The notes below the pieces were generated by a model. That model saw nothing but the letters and a program-made list of their open reading frames with translations, was not told the origin of the DNA and made no database searches. The position numbers and the translations under genes were made by a program. DNA of 19,950 nucleotides, taken from Baffinella frigidus. Taxonomy: Eukaryota > Cryptophyceae > Cryptomonadales > Baffinellaceae. This document shows, piece by piece, positions 9,184 to 18,100 of the stretch (positions are counted from its first letter, which is position 1; each line of letters begins with the position of its first letter). The stretch covers positions 170,448 to 190,397 of the forward strand of contig MU646820.1 of the NCBI GenBank assembly GCA_026770585.1. Reading direction: 5' to 3'.

Positions 9184-9543
9184 CTGCACCCTCCCCAAGG
9201 ACGCAAAAATCCCCGGGTCCAGAACGCTTCGGAGGCACCCGCTCAGATCCCCAGCGAGCCCCCCACTTGCCCAGCTACCACAACAAATCCACAAAACAAC
9301 GAGGAATGATCTTGCTCTCGCGCCGCTCAGCCGTCTTGACCCCCGCCTCGCAGGCAGCTCGCGTCCGGATCGCTCCTCTCCTTGTCCCCAGCGCCGCTTC
9401 CACGCAGGCTCGGCGCACACCACCGGGTCTGGACGCCTGCAACTTCCAGTGAGACTGCTGTGCGCACAGCCACCGGCCGCGGTCTGCCCCATCCCGACCC
9501 TCTTGAGGGGTTCTCTTCCCCCTTGCTTGCCAAGCAGGGTTAT

Positions 9544-9671
9544 CGGGGAGATAGGGGGAGACAGGCTGCGTTCGTCTCCCGGTTTCTCAAACTCGGTGCC
9601 TATCCCCTGTCTCTCGCTCGTCTGCGTCCCTCCGGGTCTGAAACTCGTCTCCGTCTCCCCCTGTCTCCCCG
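9544..9671. repeat. Foldback element in the divergent TFIIS / type II protein interval
   Basis: CGGGGAGATAGGGGGAGAC at 9544-9562 is inverted at 9653-9671 with one mismatch. The loop contains further GTCTCCCGG/ACTCGTCTCC-like partial repeats. It sits 80 bp upstream of the ATG at 9749 and in the region where the TFIIS 5' end must lie, so it may affect either promoter. MITE-like, no coding capacity. Confidence 0.7.
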
Positions 9672-9748
9672 GAGACAAGGAGAAAAGTCTCCACGCCCTC
9701 TGCCCACGAGAAAATCCGTTGCCTGAAGTTGTTGACTTTCACTTTTGA

Positions 9749-11781
9749 ATGATGCCTTTGGAGCCGTTTCCAGCCCAAAATACGGGGGGGATGGCGATTT
9801 CTGCAAGGCCGCTGGCCGCCGTGGGGCTCGCCGTGCTGCTCCTGGTTGCGCTCGCGTCGTACGAGCATGATCAATCTGGCAGCGCCACTGTCCTCCAACA
9901 GCAGAGGCTGAATCCGGCGGTGCACAAGGCCCTTCTGTCCCTGGCCAAAAACCTGGAGGGCGAGCTCAAGGGGGTGCGCGGTGTGCTCTCGGCGGTGGAC
10001 GGAGAGGAGAAGGTGAAGGTGAGGGGGGAAGCGCTGGCGGCTGATGTCAAGACTGAACCTGCGCCTGCGGAAGGTTGATGCCTGCCCAATGAAACCCCTG
10101 CCTCGACTTTGTCGAGGAGAGTGAAACATTTCTCCAGCACCTGCGCCTCGGGGACTGGAGGGGTGCAACCGTTGGCGCGAGCCCCCCGCCAGAATGCAGA
10201 CTCTGTCCTACGACAGTCCAAATGTGACCGCCTGATTTTCCGCCGAGGTGTCACAACCACCCCCCCCCGCAAAAAAAAGCGACGCCCTCTATGCCGCCGC
10301 CGCCCCTATGGCGGCCGCACCCCTAACGGCCCTCTAGCGTGCGACGGTTGGCGCGAGGGTTGGCGTGAGGCCCCTGCCAGAATACAGACTCTGACCTGCA
10401 ATAGCCCCAGTGTGGACTACACAACGCCCCCGCAAGAAAATAGCAACAACGCCCCCCCAGCTACCCACCTGACTGCCCTCGAGCGTGCGCAGAAACTGAA
10501 GGAGAAGCATGGGCGAAGAAGACGATGCAGCAAGGAGCAATGCGCAAGGAGTCGGTGTGTTCCCAAAACTCTTTCGCCCATGTGCTTGTTTCCAACACGT
10601 TTGCAACCCTTGATCGTTACGTTGACGCCGGCATTACGCCGTCGACCCTGACCCTCGCTCTGCACCATCGCTTATCTCCGGGGGAAGGTCTTGTTTTGGG
10701 GAAAGGCTACATGTTGCTCCGCGTGTGTACATATTTGTTGGCATTCTTTGCTTGGGACGCAACTTTCCGGCCAGTTGATTCGTCGTAGAACATATTGAGA
10801 TCGTGTCGGACGGGGAGCTTGATGTTGACCTGGGGGCGCTGTTGAGTGTTCCCTGAGAGTGATCCACTTAGGGCGGTCCACCTAGTAGGGTCCACTTTTC
10901 GCCATGAGATTCACTCTTCTCGACCATGCACGACAGGGCCTCTGCTGTCCTCACCCCCCCACGCGCGGCGAAGATTCCACACAGCGGGCTACGAATGGAT
11001 TCGTGGATAAACTCTAAGACCTTACGCCCTGAACCTTCCACAGGTGTCGGACCAGCTCAAGAAAGTGCTGGCGAGGGAGCTGCAGAAAGAGCTTGAGAAG
11101 AAGACTCAATGGAAGAGTGTCGACGACATTTCCAAGGCGGAGCAGTTTGGGGACTACCTCAAAACGCACCCGCTCCCAGTGCTCGCGCCCAAGCGCGCCG
11201 CACGGGCAGTGATGAAAGCCGACGGGGGGGATGTTGAAAAGGGGAGCGGCAAGGTGGAGAGGATCGAGTTCAAGAAGCGGGACGATCAGATGACGCAGGA
11301 AGAGTACAAGTCGCTCGAGAAGGATCTGGAGCGGGTCGCTTCGCAGGTCGAGGCCGACCGCCAGGCGGTGGATCACAAGGGGGACAGCGCCGCAGGCACC
11401 ACGCATGAGGATGGTGGCGCGGGCGAGGGCGGGGGCGACGCGGGGGCGGGGCGGGAGGGGGACAGCGCCGCAGGCAGCAAGACGCATGCGGCTGGCGCGG
11501 GCGCGGGCGGGGGCGACGCGCGGGCGGGGCGGGAGGCTGCGGCGAAGCGTGCGGCTCGCACCCGTCTGCAAGGCTTCTTCGACCCTGCGGCGGCGGGGCA
11601 GAAGCTGCGGTACCGCGTGCAGCCCGGGGATAAGGCGATTGTCCAAGCCGATCGGCGGGGGCACGGGTGGGCGGAGCGGGAGTCGCTGCGGGAGCACGGT
11701 GACTTCGTGCGGCTCGCGCGCGATGAGGCGAGGATCCCGCTCGCCATTCGCCCCTACTGGGATGATGCGCTGCCGCAGTGA
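9749..11781 (+). CDS. Putative type II membrane protein, unknown family, two exons
   Basis: Exon 1 is 9749-10018 and exon 2 is 11044-11781 (TGA), both phase 0, giving 335 residues. The donor is AAG|GTGAGG (an in-frame AAG|GTGAAG lies 6 nt upstream) and the acceptor is TTCCACAG|GTG. Residues 21-38 (PLAAVGLAVLLLVALASY) form one hydrophobic segment after a short N-terminus with one Arg, which fits a signal anchor or signal peptide; ATG 9791 is an alternative start nearer to it. Residues 91-115 (SDQLKKVLARELQKELEKK and on) look like an amphipathic or coiled-coil helix, followed by more charged helix. Codons for about residues 203-254 are a perfect-length 26-residue tandem repeat (GDSAAG...GGGDA.AGRE, 78 bp each). 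The C-terminal 80 residues (QGFFDPAAAGQKLRYRVQPG to PYWDDALPQ) look like a folded basic domain I do not recognise. An AATAAA follows at 11827. Further small exons inside the 1 kb intron cannot be excluded. Confidence 0.7.
10160..10470. repeat. Tandem duplication inside the large intron of the type II protein gene
   Basis: GTTGGCGCGAG...GCCAGAAT(G/A)CAGACTCTG followed by a C-run/A-run (CCCCCGCAA) occurs at 10172-10270 and again, diverged, at 10347-10436. This is an intron-internal duplication of about 170 bp. A possible extra exon (TALERAQKLKEKHG at about 10474-10515) was seen but has no convincing splice pair. Confidence 0.6.
11380..11535 (+). repeat. Two 78-bp in-frame coding repeats
   Basis: 11380-11457 and 11458-11535 are head-to-tail copies of 78 bp (26 codons) inside exon 2 of the type II protein gene, both starting GGGGACAGCGCCGCAGGCA and ending GGGCGGGAG. 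The encoded Gly/Ala/Asp-rich segment is likely a flexible spacer. Confidence 0.9.
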
Positions 11782-11811
11782 GAGGTGGGCGCGGTGCAAG
11801 GAGGGTGTGTG

Positions 11812-11851
11812 CTCATAACCTGTGTGAATAAAGCGGAACCCTCATAACCTG
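11812..11851 (+). promoter_or_regulatory. Poly(A) signal AATAAA flanked by two CTCATAACCTG motifs
   Basis: AATAAA lies at 11827-11832, 46 bases after the stop of the type II protein gene. CTCATAACCTG lies on either side (11812-11822 and 11841-11851). The canonical hexamer placement supports a 3' end here; cleavage itself cannot be seen. Confidence 0.6.
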
Positions 11852-11867
11852 TGTACTGCGTGGTCCT

Positions 11868-12045
11868 GCACCCTAATACCTAAACCCTAAACCCTTAACC
11901 ACAAACCCTCAACCCTTAACCTTAAATCCTAAACCCTAAACCCTAAACCCTACACCCTACACCCTACACCCCAAACCTTAAACTCTACACCCTTGAACTC
12001 TGAACCCTGGACCTTACACCCTAAACCCTACACCCTGCACTCTAC
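11868..12045. repeat. Telomere-like CCCTAAA array bounded by a duplicated 3' gene end
   Basis: Degenerate CCCTAAACCC, CCCTACACC and CCTTAACC units fill the tract, in the opposite orientation to the other arrays. At its far side (12045-12090) the sequence CTGCCGCAGTGAGAGG plus about 30 following bases repeats the end of the upstream gene (11770-11812). The array therefore lies between the gene's true 3' end and a degenerate copy of it. Confidence 0.8.
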
Positions 12046-12129
12046 TGCCGCAGTGAGAGGCGGGGACGGTTGAAGGAGGGTTCGTGTGTGGTACGCACGT
12101 TGCTTCTTGCACCGGGGTCAAGCCACGAG

Positions 12130-12610
12130 GATCCCGTGCCATCCCCAAGAACCCTACAGTAAGCCTATGCCTAAGACCCTATGCTGGTCCTAGGTGGGGG
12201 AGGCGGGATTTCTTTTGAGCGAGGTAACTTTGGAAGCCTGATAACCGTACATCCGTGCTCTACAGGGGTACCTCGCTCATGAGAAACCGCCCCCCCCTCT
12301 ACAGGGGTACCTCGCTCATAAGAAAACGCCCCCCCCTAGGACCCTACAGTAGGACCATGCCTAGGGCCCTATGGGGGTCCTAGGGGGGGGGGGGTTCTTG
12401 TGAGCGAGGTACCCCTGTAGGACCCTACAATGGGTCTATGCCTAGGGCCCTAAGGTGGTCCCAGGTGGTGAGCGTTTTCTCATGAGCGAGGTACCCCTGT
12501 ACAGGGGTACCTCGCTCATAAGAAAACATCTCCTCCTGGGACCCTACAGTACAGTAGGCATATGCCCACCGCGGGGGGCGTTTCTTATGAGCAAGGCACC
12601 ACTGTAGACT
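12130..12610. repeat. Dense array of interlocking inverted repeats
   Basis: Two palindromic modules alternate. Module A is ACAGGGGTACCTCGCTCAT followed by AAGAAA. It appears on the plus strand at about 12262, 12299 and 12498, and inverted at about 12400 and 12480; a perfect back-to-back palindrome of module A is centred near 12500. Module B is a CCTAGG-bounded hairpin (GACCCTACAGTAGG...CCTATG..CCTAGGGCCCTA), seen at about 12145, 12335, 12420 and 12535. There is no coding capacity. The structure is that of nested foldback or MITE insertions rather than a gene. Confidence 0.75.
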
Positions 12611-12803
12611 GATTGGGTGAAGTCTAGCGCAACAACTATTCCTGGCGCTCGAGTCTCGGGAGCGCGTTGCCGAGGACTTCACGGTGCTCGATACACTTGG
12701 GTCTCAGGATGGATTTCGTGCTACTTTGGAAGCCTCATAACGTTACTTCGTTAGGTGCCCTCAGAGCCTAGCTAGCTACCCACACAGCAAGCGGGGGGTA
12801 CCG

Positions 12804-12965
12804 GTGGAGGAGTTGGTGAAGGAGGAAAGACGCCCGGCGGAGGAAGAGGAGGACATGGATGACACAGAGGCTATGGCCAAGATGCTTGATGCATCTTGGG
12901 GACAGTTGCAAGTGTGGGGTCAAGCGCAGGTCGCCTCCCCATCCTCCCGCCCAGCGTGCCGAACA
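12804..12965 (+). pseudogene. Detached degenerate copy of CTNNBL1 exon 1 (3' half) with its donor
   Basis: The translation EEEEDMDDTEAMAKMLDAS..QVWGQAQ parallels the exon 1 residues EEEEMDQAEAMDKMLDEAEPVEVWDQAQ encoded at about 15360-15443. DNA similarity continues past the splice donor (CAAGCGCAG then GTCxCC, CCATCCTCCCGCCC) into the first intron. The copy is in the same orientation, about 2.5 kb upstream of the real exon and on the far side of the NOLC1-like gene. It stays open in frame but has no start context of its own and none of the other exons follow, so I call it an exon-fragment duplicate. It could alternatively be a remnant of an earlier CTNNBL1 position. Confidence 0.75.
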
Positions 12966-13143
12966 GCAGCCAACACTTTACAGGGATGCCTTTTTACTCA
13001 CGTAGACAGACCCTCTCTTTTACAAACATTCAAAACGGCTCATCGGAGCCAGGTGCCCCACTGCACCACGTGTCTCCCACGAGACCTGCCACCCGCAAAC
13101 GAAGCAGCCTCGTCGCTATTCGCTATTCGCTATGCGCTATTCG

Positions 13144-14884
13144 CTAATCGCTGTCGCTGTTACAAAACTTGATGGAGTTGCTCGACATGTCGATCGGCCC
13201 CCCCTTGTACGTCCCGCGCTTCTTCTTCGTCTTCTCGTGTCTGCCAAAGACCGTCCACAAGTTAGTCACGAGACCCACAGAACGAATCCGCAGCTTGAAT
13301 GATGCCAGAGTTGCGAGGCGGTAGCGCTGGCCAAGTTAATCGTGTTCGGTCCCTTAATGAGGGGGAAAGGGCTCCAAGCCTGGTACAAATTGTGTTCCAA
13401 CTTCTGGTCCAGACTCTAAAATCACCGACCTATCAAATTTTATGGTCTTGTCCAGAAGTCTGGTACATAATTTCAACACGGTCTGATCAAGGGGGGTCCT
13501 TTCCCCTTGATTCAGGGACCGAAAACTATGAAAGCAGAGCACGGCAGAGAACAACGCCCAGCCGACCCTGGAGCAAGGGTGTTCATAATAGGCGAGATCT
13601 CCCTGTAGCTGACCTGAAGTCCTTGCCGCGAACTTGGATGAGGATGTCCGACGCCACGGAGCCATACCCGTCCCCGCTCTTGGACTCAAACGTGTTGTCC
13701 AGCAGCCGGTCCTTCTCCGCCTGCCCCCCCTTCACCTTCGCGTACACCTGATCGTTGGTGATGCGCTGGAAGGGGGTGTTTGTCTTGGATCCGCCCTTCT
13801 TGCTCCCCGGGGTGCCTTCCGCAACTTCAGCCTCCTCCTCCTCGGCCTTTGCTGGTGTCTCGCTCTTCGTCGCCGCCTCCTCCTCGGAATCCGCCTCCTC
13901 AGCCTTAGCCTCCTGCTTCTTGCTCTTCTTGTCCTTCTTCTTCTTCTTGGGCGCTTCCTCCTCCTCGGAGTCAGAATCCGAATCAGACGCGTCCGCCTTC
14001 CGCTTCTTCCCCGCGCTGAACACGGAGAATAAATTAAATTGAATTTCTCGCCACCACCAACACATCCACCTATCAGCTGCCGGCTTGCACAGCTGTGGAC
14101 AAGCAGGGTGATGCGCGCCATTGTGCACGTGCGTGTGCCAGCACCTCAGCAAAAATGCTCTGCCGCGCGCAGCAATGTTCTGTCTCAGAAACAATGCTCT
14201 GCCGTAAAAACAAAAGTACCTGGACTTGGCGTGCTTGGCGTAGATCTCCTCCAGAGAGTCTCCATCCACCTCCACGAGCTGCCGCCCATCCATCCAAAAA
14301 TGTTTAGAACAACCGGCATCGGCATCCGTGCGCATGCATCAATCATTTCTCATGCTGCCCCCTGTCACGTCAAGACAGCTCAGCTCATGTAGCGCACCTC
14401 GGTCTCCAGCCCCTTCCGAAGAGCCTTCGCAGCCTTCTCCAGCTCCTTGCCCTCCAGGAAGCTGTTCACGAGCGACAGCAGCGCTGGCAGCGCCTTCTTG
14501 GCACGCTTCTTGTCGGACATCCTGCACATGCCCACGATGTCAGCGCTCCGTCCTTCTTGGAAAATCGGTTGAGCTATATCAAGTCCCAGAGGAAGGCACA
14601 CGGACACCGATAGAGTCTGGGTGCGCACCCGTTCTCGGCGAGGTGCGCATCGTAAATGGCCAGCAGGTCCGCCCCCTCCACCGCGGAAATCTGCGCCCGC
14701 GTCTCCTCAGGCTTCAGCGTTCCTGGCAAACGGGGGATATTCTTTCGAGATGGGCTCGGGGGAGGCAAAACGGCTGGGAGAGAGAGAGCACCTCAGAGTC
14801 GCAACCCTTCTTGAGCGCCTTGGCGCTCTTGGCCTGGTCGTTGGCGACGAGGAAGCTGTGCACTAGGGAGAAGAGCTCCGCCAT
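13144..14884 (-). CDS. NOLC1: Srp40/Nopp140-type nucleolar phosphoprotein with duplicated LisH module
   Basis: Family members are nucleolar chaperones of snoRNPs. Six exons on the minus strand: 14884-14792, 14711-14629, 14521-14398, 14278-14220, 14015-13614 and 13240-13144, with phases 0, 2, 0, 2, 2 fitting exactly; 285 residues. Residues 1-59 (MAELFSLVHSFLVANDQ...; DLLAIYDAHLAE) and 60-119 (ALLSLVNSFLEGKELEKAAK; SLEEIYAKHAK) are two LisH-like units where known relatives have one. Residues 121-190 alternate acidic/Ser stretches (SDSDSDSEEEE) with Lys runs, the sites CK2 phosphorylates in this family. From 199 (NTPFQRI) to the end is the conserved SRP40 C-terminal domain, including HEKTKKKRGTYKGG and NSIKF, then CNSDSD and TAG. 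It is much shorter than vertebrate Nopp140, having one acidic/basic block. The start of exon 2 is uncertain: the stronger-looking CAG acceptor at 14722 breaks frame, so AAG at 14711 was chosen. It is head to head with CTNNBL1. Confidence 0.9.
13345..13523. mobile_element. MITE-like element with TTCGGTCCCT termini in a NOLC1 intron
   Basis: TTCGGTCCCTTAATGAGGGG at 13345-13364 is inverted at about 13503-13523 (CCCCTTGATTCAGGGACCGA), including an inner GGAAAGG/CCTTTCC match. Inner blocks (GGTACAAATTGTGTTCC against ACATAATTTCAACACGG) also pair. Total is 179 bp, inside the last intron of the NOLC1-like gene. No target-site duplication could be fixed. Confidence 0.75.
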
Positions 14885-15164
14885 CTTGCGAGGTGCGCAC
14901 GTGACAGCGAAGTCGTTTCGGATCCGTTTTCGGATCCGGGGATTTCGGATCCGGATCATCTCGAGAGAATCGAGGGGTTGACGGAGGGGAACCAGCTGTG
15001 GGCCATTGGTTGTCGTGGAACGAACTGCTGCGCTAGAGAATCTGTGATCTGGAGGTGTCGCGCCTGCTCTCGGGTCCCGCAATCCTCGCGGTTGCTGTGA
15101 ACGAGAAGTTCCAGAAGAGTGGAATTGCAGAGGCGGGCGAGCTGCCGCGCTGAGCCCGGCAACC
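14885..15164. promoter_or_regulatory. Divergent promoter interval between NOLC1-like and CTNNBL1 genes
   Basis: Only 280 bp separates the two start codons, so both 5' UTRs and promoters must fit here, or one is within the other. It contains three direct copies of TTTCGGATCC (14916-14925, 14928-14937, 14943-14952), all followed by G, and a CACGTGAC G-box/E-box-like site at 14898-14905. No TATA box is evident. The shared-promoter role is inferred from geometry. Confidence 0.6.
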
Positions 15165-18100
15165 ATGTCGTCGCTTCCCAAAGGATTCTTTGACACAGCC
15201 CCGGATGCAAGCTCGGCGTCGCTGTCTGGGCGCGAGCATGTCATCCAGGGTTTCTTCGACAAGCCCGAGGAGCCGCCCACGAAGCGCCCCAAGGTTTACC
15301 AGGAACCGGAGGAGGAGATGATGGAGGAGGAGGAAAGGGGCGCAGAGGAGGAAGAGGAGGAAGAGGAGGAGATGGATCAGGCAGAGGCCATGGACAAGAT
15401 GCTTGACGAAGCAGAACCGGTCGAAGTCTGGGATCAAGCGCAGGTCCCCCATCCTCCCGGCCCTGCATTTGCCGCCAGAACGCACCACTATCGCACCGCA
15501 AGGAGCTGACGTGTGTTCGGGGCGCAGCTGAAGCGCGCGGTGGTGTCGCTGATTCGCAAGACCGCGACCAACCAAGAGATGCGGATAAAGCACCCGGACG
15601 AGCCTGCGCGCTTCCTCGACAGCGAGGTCCCCTTTGCCGGCGCTCAGTGCCATGCACTTGCCAGCCTGTCACCCGCCCAGCCTGGCCGTGTGTGTTCCAT
15701 ACGCACATGTGTGTTCCAAAAAAACGTGGAAATCCCCGTCCCCGGAGCGCCTGCGCCCCAACACCCCGCTTACCTGAAGCGCCTATTTTTTTGTGTGAAA
15801 CAGGCGCTCCCTGGGACAGCGTCTGCGAGGACTGAGCGGGCTACTGTAGCCTACCACGCGGGTGCTGGCGGAGCGCCTCTCTGCCTCCATCCCCCCCATT
15901 GGCACTGACAGCGTCAAGGCCTGACGAGCGATTCTAGCACTTCCGAATGAATTTGGGTCTAAAAGGCATTTTTGGGTAGGTGGAGCTGTTCGAAGAGATC
16001 AACAAGATGCAGGCGCTGGCTACCAGCCCGGAGCTGTACACCGAATTCGTCAAGCTCAACGGGGTTGCCAAGGTACGTTCCCTACCGTGTATGCACGCCT
16101 TAAAATATTGGGGGCGACTCGCACGCGATGGTGTGCACAGAGGCGGCGTTTTCCCAGGCAGCCAGTCCCTCGTGGGTAGTCAGCGGCCAGGCATGGCAGC
16201 CTGGCGGGAGACGGCTCTCGGGAGCCACGGAGCGCATCCTTGCTCATCGCATTCTTGCTCTCACGAACCACCCTCGCAACCTTGCTCTGACAAACCACGC
16301 TTACGGCAGATGACGGAGCTGCTCGACCACGAAAACAAGGCACGCCCCCCCACCACCCAGTCACCCAGGGTTGGCCACCCGGCGATGTTCGCGCAGCCAC
16401 TTGATCGCTGCCGCTAGGTCTCTGGATTTAGTAAGGAGGTTTGGCGTGGAGTCATTGGGTCGCACGATTTAAGTAGGAAGTCTCGGGGTTCGGTCAGGAG
16501 GCCAGCGGCAGGAAGCGACAGGAATCTAGCTCTGCCTCACTCGGGTTCACCGACTATTCGCAAGTTGACTTGCTGGGTGTGCGGTACAAACCCGTGTACT
16601 TTTGAGCGGGAAAGAGCCCGGACTGGCGAAGTTGGTGAGCCAAAATAGACTGAGACAGAGCTAGGAAGCGAAGGGAAGAGGAGGCAGCGTAGGGAAGGGA
16701 GCCTTTGAAGGTGCTCCTGGGAGCTCTCCAGCGAGCAGTCAGCGAGCAGTAAAGATGGGGCAGCAGAATGCATGTGCTTCCCAGCAGGTGGTTTGATTCC
16801 CGCAAGCACGGCGACGGAACGTCATGCGAGTTTGCGGGGTTGCAGGATATTGCACTGATGGTGTTTGATTTTTTGCGAGCACGGCGGCGGAACGTAATAC
16901 GAGGTTGCGGGAGTACAGGATACTGAGCGTTTGCGGGTGTGCAGGATATTGCGCTGGCGGTGGTGGATCTCGCGAACGAGCTCACCGACCCCGAGGCCCT
17001 GGTGCGAAGACCCCCCCAATTTGAACACACGCGCCGCGTGCCACGGACCGCTCGAGGCTTGAAGAGGGAGCATTTTAAAAGCTTGGTTGTTCAATTTGCG
17101 CCGGTCACGGATACCCGCGGTCTGCGTGACCAAAAGCGACTATTCTTGTGTAAATAACTACACACCGCCCCACTTGTAAAGGAACCTCGATTTTAAAATA
17201 ATCACATCGGTTTTACAATAATCGCATTTGTAGCCTCGAGTGGGAGTCCCCTGTCTTTTGGTGGTGCCCTTAGAGCCCAGATGCCCACACCCACGCCACC
17301 CGACAACCCATTGGTGGTGTGCCAGGCAGCGCAGCTCAGTCCGTCCGCATCAGAAATTTCCGAGGGTGGATCCGAACGCGGGTGGGTGAACATTTTTTTC
17401 ATTAACTGGATTGATAGTTAATGTAGGCCGACGCCAGAAGGATGGGGCGGTGGCTGATCGGGGACACAGGGGCGGGTGACAGTAACGTAAGTCATAGGGT
17501 ACGCGCCTGGGCACACAGGGCGTGAAACACCGTGTAGTGTTCAGAATTAATCTGGTTGAGTGTGGCGCGCGGATCGAGGCAGACAGATGGATCATTCAAA
17601 TAATTTGTAATGGGGCGCGGGGTGACAGTAACCTGCTGGCGTGTGGCTGGCTGTCACGTCTTGGAATGCGGCACATCGAGACAGTAGCGAGCAGGCGTCG
17701 CGGCAGTGTCCTCACAACCTTGCATCCGTGGGTGCCCTAACAGCCTAGAAACCCACAGGGGTGCGGGTTTGAGTAACGTGTTGTCGTGTGGGGCAGATTG
17801 AGGCACAGCAGCGAGCGGGGAGGGTTCGCGTGGCTGATCGGAGGCGGCCAAAGAAAATCTACTAGGCTAGTATCGGGTTTGGGTAACGTGGTGGAGTGTG
17901 GGGCAGATTGAGGCGGCGAGTGAGGAGAGGTCCGAAGGCTGCTGGGCAGGGTGCCAACCTCAGGGTTGAGGGCTGAGGGTTGAGAGTTGAGGGTTGAATG
18001 TTGAAGGTGATCGGGGGCGTGGGACAGGTTTGAGTAACGTGTTGTCGTGGCGCGCAGATTGAGGCGGCGAGCGAGGAGGGGTCACGCGCGCTGGTCGACG

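Larger units (their letters stand above)
11852..13143. other. Intergenic interval between two convergent genes
   Basis: The plus-strand type II protein gene ends at 11781 and the minus-strand NOLC1-like gene at 13144. Between them I see only the telomere-like array, the inverted-repeat array and the CTNNBL1 exon-1 copy, plus a GCTATTCGCTATTC tandem tract (13114-13150) abutting the NOLC1 stop. TTTGGAAGCCT(G/C)ATAACGT-like sequence occurs at 12229 and 12726. No further gene is supported. Confidence 0.6.

Noticed and set aside
8266-9678. A 470-codon uninterrupted minus-strand frame as one single-exon gene
   Set aside because: Only the portion 9062-8623 fits TFIIS. The rest reads through a MITE-like cluster at one end and GC-rich upstream sequence at the other, and TFIIS similarity continues in other exons.
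10470-10520. Extra internal exon TALERAQKLKEKHG in the type II protein gene
   Set aside because: Helical and charged like the following exon, but no acceptor/donor pair keeps phase 0, and the surrounding sequence is an intron duplication.
13354-13689. ORFs within 13.35-13.69 kb on either strand
   Set aside because: They cross the MITE-like element in the last NOLC1 intron and overlap the true exon in a wrong frame.
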